Source: Spirochaetales bacterium
GTDB lineage: Bacteria; Spirochaetota; Spirochaetia; DSM-2461
Assembly: GCA_003247135.1 (NCBI GenBank)
Contig: QKAW01000033.1
Location: forward strand, 62,001-126,000
DNA length: 64,000 nt
Direction: 5' to 3'
Both the position numbers and the translations under genes were made by a program. Under the pieces are notes generated by a model, which did not search any database, had not been told where the DNA came from, and saw nothing but the letters and a program-made list of their open reading frames with translations. The first letter of the stretch is position 1; each line of letters opens with the position of its first letter. This document shows, in pieces, positions 59,908-64,000 of the stretch.

Positions 59908-60735
59908 CTAATTTTTTGAGAATTGGTAACATTTTTTTTCAATTATTTTGATAATAATTACTACTATTAAGCAGCATAGAGCAGTTTCAATTAATGTTTG
60001 TAAAGGATTAACCGGTTTAATTAATAAAAATAGTGGTGAAGACGGAAGGGGGGTATCGGGATAGTTAACAAAAACAATTGTAAAAAAGTTATTGGCAAAA
60101 TGAATTCCCAGACTATATTCGAGACCTTTATATTTTTGTGTAAGGTAGCTTAACAGAATTCCCATTGCAAAATAGGTAAAGAAAAAGATTGTTTTATCAG
60201 TTACTTCCGGGTTAGCAAGGTGGGGAAGTGCAAATAATATTGCGGAAATTACAACTGGTAAAAACTTTATTTTGATTATAGTAGATACAAATTCCTGAAT
60301 ATATCCTCTAAAAAGAATTTCTTCAGTTGAGGTCTGAATTGGGGTAAGAATCAGTGTTAATAGAAGAAATATTAGAAAATTATTGAAATTGAAATTAAAT
60401 TTTAATGACTCTTTAAAGAAAACAAGAGTAAAGATCATTATAATTAACTGAATTAGAAACCATAAAAAGAAACCTGTAAATATTCTGTAAAATAAAACTT
60501 TGTTTTGTGTGGTTATCAATTTTTTGGGTTTAAATTTATGATAAATAAAGTAAATCAGAAAAATTGAAAGCAGTAGCGGAATAAAAGTCAGGTTTAACCC
60601 AATAAAATAAAATATTTTGCTGTTTTTATTAAATAGCTCTCTAACTAAAGGAATAATTGCCCAAGATGATATAATATAGAGAAGGAAGATCATTCCTCCT
60701 CCAAGTAGGTAGTTATACCATCTTGATCTTTCCAT
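59908..60735 (-). CDS. CPBP family intramembrane metalloprotease (start trimmed to TAATG overlap with upstream gene)
   Basis: 'EEILFRGYIQEF', 'SAILFALPHLANP', 'LGIHFANNFF'. Confidence 0.9.
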   Translation of the reverse strand: MERSRWYNYLLGGGMIFLLYIISSWAIIPLVRELFNKNSKIFYFIGLNLTFIPLLLSIFLIYFIYHKFKPKKLITTQNKVLFYRIFTGFFLWFLIQLIIMIFTLVFFKESLKFNFNFNNFLIFLLLTLILTPIQTSTEEILFRGYIQEFVSTIIKIKFLPVVISAILFALPHLANPEVTDKTIFFFTYFAMGILLSYLTQKYKGLEYSLGIHFANNFFTIVFVNYPDTPLPSSPLFLLIKPVNPLQTLIETALCCLIVVIIIKIIEKKCYQFSKN

Positions 60736-61673
60736 TACTCTTTGCTTTCTTCGGCCCAATCAGGTTTAGTTATTTTTGCATCTTCGTAAATTTTGTCAAA
60801 GAAATTATCAACTTTTATTCTTTGAGCTATATAAGTTCTTGCTTCCTCAAGGGTTGCAAATGTCTCTTCGGTTCTGTCTTCTACCAGAATTAAGTGGTAT
60901 CCGTACTGGGATAATACAGGTCCACTAACCTGATTTACAGGAATTGTAAATGCTACTTCCTCAAATTCTGGAACCATTTGTCCTCTTTGAAAACCACCTA
61001 ATTGTCCGCCATTTGGTGCAGATGGCCCTTGAGAGTATTGAATTGCGGCTTCGGCAAAATCCATTCCTGCCATTATCTTTTCTCTAACTTCTGTAATATC
61101 TTTAAGAGCCTGCTCTTTGTTGGTATCATCTACAAGAAATAGAATATGTCGGGCAGAATTAACAGCAGCATCCTGCTTAAATACTGTTTCTTTGTTTTCA
61201 TTATAAAAATTTTCAATATCTTCTTCCGGAACTTCAATATCCTGGTCTGCGGCATATTGGCTTAGGTCTGATAGTCTTTGTTGATATCTGAATTCATCTT
61301 TAATTTCATCAAATGTGTAACCTCTGGATTCAATATCATTTATTAAAGCTTCTTCAGAACCGTATTGAAGGGATAGTTGAGCCATTTGCTGTTCCAAAAG
61401 TTCTTCATTTACAGCAATATTCAACTCATCCATTTTTTTCGTATGAGCAATTTTAAAAATCATGTTATTTAAAATTTGGGAGTGAAACATCACTTTTTCT
61501 TCATCTGTCATAACATAATCTTCGGGAACCATTGCTTTTGTCAATTTTGCAACTTCAATGTCAAACTCTTCCTGAGTTATTTTTACGTTTGATACCTTTG
61601 CTATAGCTCTATTTTCCGGTGTTGTACATCCAAACAGAAGTGCTGCTATGCACAATAGTAAAATTTTTTTCAT
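60735..61673 (-). CDS. Parvulin-type peptidylprolyl isomerase lipoprotein
   Basis: Lipobox 'LLFGCTT'; 'NSARHILFLVDDTNKEQALKDITEVREKIMAGMDFAEAAIQYSQGPSAPNGGQLGGFQRGQMVPEFEEVAF'. Confidence 0.93.
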   Translation of the reverse strand: MKKILLLCIAALLFGCTTPENRAIAKVSNVKITQEEFDIEVAKLTKAMVPEDYVMTDEEKVMFHSQILNNMIFKIAHTKKMDELNIAVNEELLEQQMAQLSLQYGSEEALINDIESRGYTFDEIKDEFRYQQRLSDLSQYAADQDIEVPEEDIENFYNENKETVFKQDAAVNSARHILFLVDDTNKEQALKDITEVREKIMAGMDFAEAAIQYSQGPSAPNGGQLGGFQRGQMVPEFEEVAFTIPVNQVSGPVLSQYGYHLILVEDRTEETFATLEEARTYIAQRIKVDNFFDKIYEDAKITKPDWAEESKE

Positions 61674-61699
61674 TCAATCCTCTTTTTGTTCAATTTAAA

Positions 61700-62611
61700 T
61701 TAGTACATCTCTTTACCAAAGGCATGGCATAAAAGTTCTACAGCTATTTCTGCTGTTCTGTTATACATATCTAGGGCAGGGTTTACTTCAACAAGTTCAA
61801 AACTGGTTACTTTTTCACATTTTGAGATTACTTCCAATAATAATGCAGCTTCTCTATAGTGTAAACCACCTAAAACCTGGGTTCCTGTTCCTGGAGCCTC
61901 AAGGGGATCCAGGGAGTCCACATCAAATGAGATATGAACATTGTCAACTCCTCTTGTAGCAATTTCCACTGCTTCGTGAGCAACATTGGTTATTCCTTTT
62001 TTTATAATATCCATCATTGTAAATACTGTTACACGAGAACTTTTTAGAAGTGCCGCTTCCTCTTTATCAATATCTCTTGCTGCAATTATTACACAATTCT
62101 CTTCTCTCACTGTGGGGGAGGGGCCAACACCTAAAAGTTCTCTGTTTCCTCTCCCTGTTGCTATTGCTAGTGGCATACCGTGTATGTTCCCGCTTGGTGA
62201 TGTTTCGGTTGTGTTAAAATCCCCATGGGCATCAATCCAGATTAGCCCGGAATTCCCATTATGGAGCTTTTTCATTCCCGCTAGAGTTCCAATTGCAATA
62301 CTGTGATCCCCACCTAAAACCAGAGGCATGTATCCTGAATCAAGGATTCGTTCTATTCTCTCTTTTAAAAGTGTACATGTATCCATTATTATATTTAAAT
62401 AATTTAATCCCAGGCTATCAGGATCTATGGAGTCGAATTGATCTACAGTGTAACAGTCAACAGTTCCAAAATCCTTGACGTCATGACCTAATGCTCTGAG
62501 TTTGGATATTACTCCGGCTACTCTTAAAGCTCCAGGCCCCATATCAACACCTTTTTTTGAAGCTCCAACATCCTGTGGTACACCTACAATACCAATTTTC
62601 TTAAATTTCAT
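61700..62611 (-). CDS. Arginase
   Basis: 'LGGDHSIAIGTLAGM', 'IWIDAHGDFNT', 'SFDVDSLDPLEAPGTGT'. Confidence 0.95.
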   Translation of the reverse strand: MKFKKIGIVGVPQDVGASKKGVDMGPGALRVAGVISKLRALGHDVKDFGTVDCYTVDQFDSIDPDSLGLNYLNIIMDTCTLLKERIERILDSGYMPLVLGGDHSIAIGTLAGMKKLHNGNSGLIWIDAHGDFNTTETSPSGNIHGMPLAIATGRGNRELLGVGPSPTVREENCVIIAARDIDKEEAALLKSSRVTVFTMMDIIKKGITNVAHEAVEIATRGVDNVHISFDVDSLDPLEAPGTGTQVLGGLHYREAALLLEVISKCEKVTSFELVEVNPALDMYNRTAEIAVELLCHAFGKEMY

Positions 62612-62657
62612 AGAAAAAATAATATCATAATAGTACTATAAAGGAAATGGAGAAATT

Positions 62658-62879
62658 ATGAGAAGATTTTTTGAATATGGCCTGTTTTCTGCAGCTATTC
62701 TTTGCCTTGTTTACTTTCTAGTTGCACTTTTTACAGGTGTGGCTATTACAATAACAACCCTGCTGCTTTGCGTTGCCGGAAGTATTCTATCAGGGCTTTT
62801 GGTTGCTGTTCTTCTAATAATTTTCTCTCCGGGTAAGCATATTAAAGAGGGTGAAGAGGATCATTATATAAGAAGATAG
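62658..62879 (+). CDS. Small two-TM hypothetical protein (73 aa)
   Basis: SD 'aaggaaatggag' upstream; two hydrophobic segments and charged tail. Confidence 0.65.
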   Translation: MRRFFEYGLFSAAILCLVYFLVALFTGVAITITTLLLCVAGSILSGLLVAVLLIIFSPGKHIKEGEEDHYIRR

Positions 62880-63976
62880 CTGTCTTCCATCGTTATTTTA
62901 TAAAAGAAATCAATCTCTTTACTGAGATTTTTATCAGATAACAGAGCCCAAGTGGCGTGGTTAAGTGCATTTGTTGCTCCCAGGGCATTTAATTCTATAT
63001 AGTCCAGGTGTGGGGAGATTGTCCTTTTTTTCTCCTGGTCCAGATTATTAAGGGCTATTGATGCTGCAGCAATAATCTGTTTAGGAGTCCCTCCCATTAT
63101 CTGGGTAGCCGCTGCACTTGCCATTGCAGTTGCAATTATAATATCTGTATATATATTTCCATTAAGGATCTCTTTAAATAGGAGTTTTCCTATCATCCCT
63201 GCTGTTAAGAGTCCTCTAACAACCCTAATGTCAGAAAGTTTGTAAGTTTCCTTTAGTGTAAATAACACAGCAGGAATTATTCCTGCACTCTCCGCAGTTG
63301 GTGCTCCAACAACAAATTTTCCTGAAGCACTCTCCTCAATCACTGCTAGGGAGTATGCAATTGTTTTACTTAATTCCTGTATAAAATCCCTATTTTTTAT
63401 AGCTCTTGATAGGAAAAGTGATGCTCTTCTTGTTTTTACATCAGTTCCAGGCAGTCCCCCCTCAACTTCCAGACCAATATTTATGGTTTTTAGCATTAAG
63501 CTCCATTTTACCTCCATATACTCAATGAGGTTCGATGAATCAGTATGAATAGCGTATTCCCAAATTGTTCTTCCATTCTCATAAGTCCATTCCAGTAGTT
63601 CGCTTGTTGAGGATTTTGAAGTGTCCAGTTCAATCTGTTCAGACTCTTCTCCCAATTTATTAAAAAAGTATGTCTTTTCTGCAAATATACTTTTCTCTTT
63701 TGTATAAGCCTGAAATTTTGCTGCAGTAATATCTTTGGGGAATTCATTTTCATCATCTAAGACTATCTTAGCAACATAGGGTGAAATAGCTTTTTTTAAA
63801 GCCTGTACTGTAAAATTCTCCTCTGACTCTGAAATAAACTTGCCATATAGAGTAACTTTTATTGTTGTAATATCCCTGCATTCGTCCTTAAAATCTTTAG
63901 CTGCTCTATATGGATGTATAGAGTATTGACTACTTGGCCCTGGTCCTTCGATAAATAGATTTTTAATTGATATCAT
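62864..63976 (-). CDS. L-serine dehydratase (SdaA)-like protein lacking Fe-S ligand cysteines
   Basis: 'GPGPSSQYSIHPYRAAKDF' vs SdaA 'GIGPSSSHTVGPMKAGKQF'; 'EGGLPGTDVKTRRASLF', 'VVGAPTAESAGIIPAVLF', 'IMGGTPKQIIAAASIAL', 'YIELNALGATNALNHATWAL'. Confidence 0.8.
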   Translation of the reverse strand: MISIKNLFIEGPGPSSQYSIHPYRAAKDFKDECRDITTIKVTLYGKFISESEENFTVQALKKAISPYVAKIVLDDENEFPKDITAAKFQAYTKEKSIFAEKTYFFNKLGEESEQIELDTSKSSTSELLEWTYENGRTIWEYAIHTDSSNLIEYMEVKWSLMLKTINIGLEVEGGLPGTDVKTRRASLFLSRAIKNRDFIQELSKTIAYSLAVIEESASGKFVVGAPTAESAGIIPAVLFTLKETYKLSDIRVVRGLLTAGMIGKLLFKEILNGNIYTDIIIATAMASAAATQIMGGTPKQIIAAASIALNNLDQEKKRTISPHLDYIELNALGATNALNHATWALLSDKNLSKEIDFFYKITMEDSYLLI

Positions 63977-64000
63977 ACTGTCACCTTTTTTAATAATATA

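Noticed and set aside
1-64000. CRISPR array, rRNA or tRNA genes
   Set aside because: No regularly spaced repeats and no rRNA/tRNA-like sequence recognised by eye; tRNAscan/CRISPR tools would be decisive.

Overview
A 64 kb window of AT-rich, gene-dense bacterial chromosome. The family mix (KWG/WG-repeat lipoprotein, CheX, large novel lipoproteins, liv and mgl ABC systems) fits a Spirochaetota genome, but that is inference. Main blocks: (i) a left-edge YesM-type histidine kinase (truncated by the window) coupled to a membrane-anchored sugar-binding protein; (ii) a five-gene overlapping type I restriction-modification island (5.6-13.3 kb) of hsdM, a DUF1016/YhcG-type PDDEXK nuclease, hsdS, a BRO-family protein and hsdR, flanked by gene remnants; (iii) an mglA-mglC-mglB-like sugar ABC operon; (iv) housekeeping and signalling genes (aldehyde dehydrogenase, pirin, YgiQ, CheX, family B DNA polymerase, HD-GYP); (v) a hybrid kinase-CheR-CheB-GGDEF operon; (vi) znuBC-like genes followed by a beta-barrel candidate, and two large lipoproteins; (vii) a dipicolinate-synthase-A-like protein, dCMP deaminase, engB, pyrC and nth; (viii) csoR-copA with a clear operator; (ix) livKHMGF; (x) trxB, a CPBP protease, PPIase, arginase and a serine-dehydratase-like protein lacking Fe-S cysteines. 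Most notable: a PolB gene whose conserved N-terminus has no ATG/GTG/TTG start (likely ATA), an HsdS with a slippage-prone TELT spacer repeat, the accessory genes in the RM operon, the DpaA-like and Cys-less SdaA-like paralogs, and two unannotated hydrophobic miniproteins. No CRISPR array, rRNA or tRNA was recognised. All family calls come from reading the sequence, with no database search.
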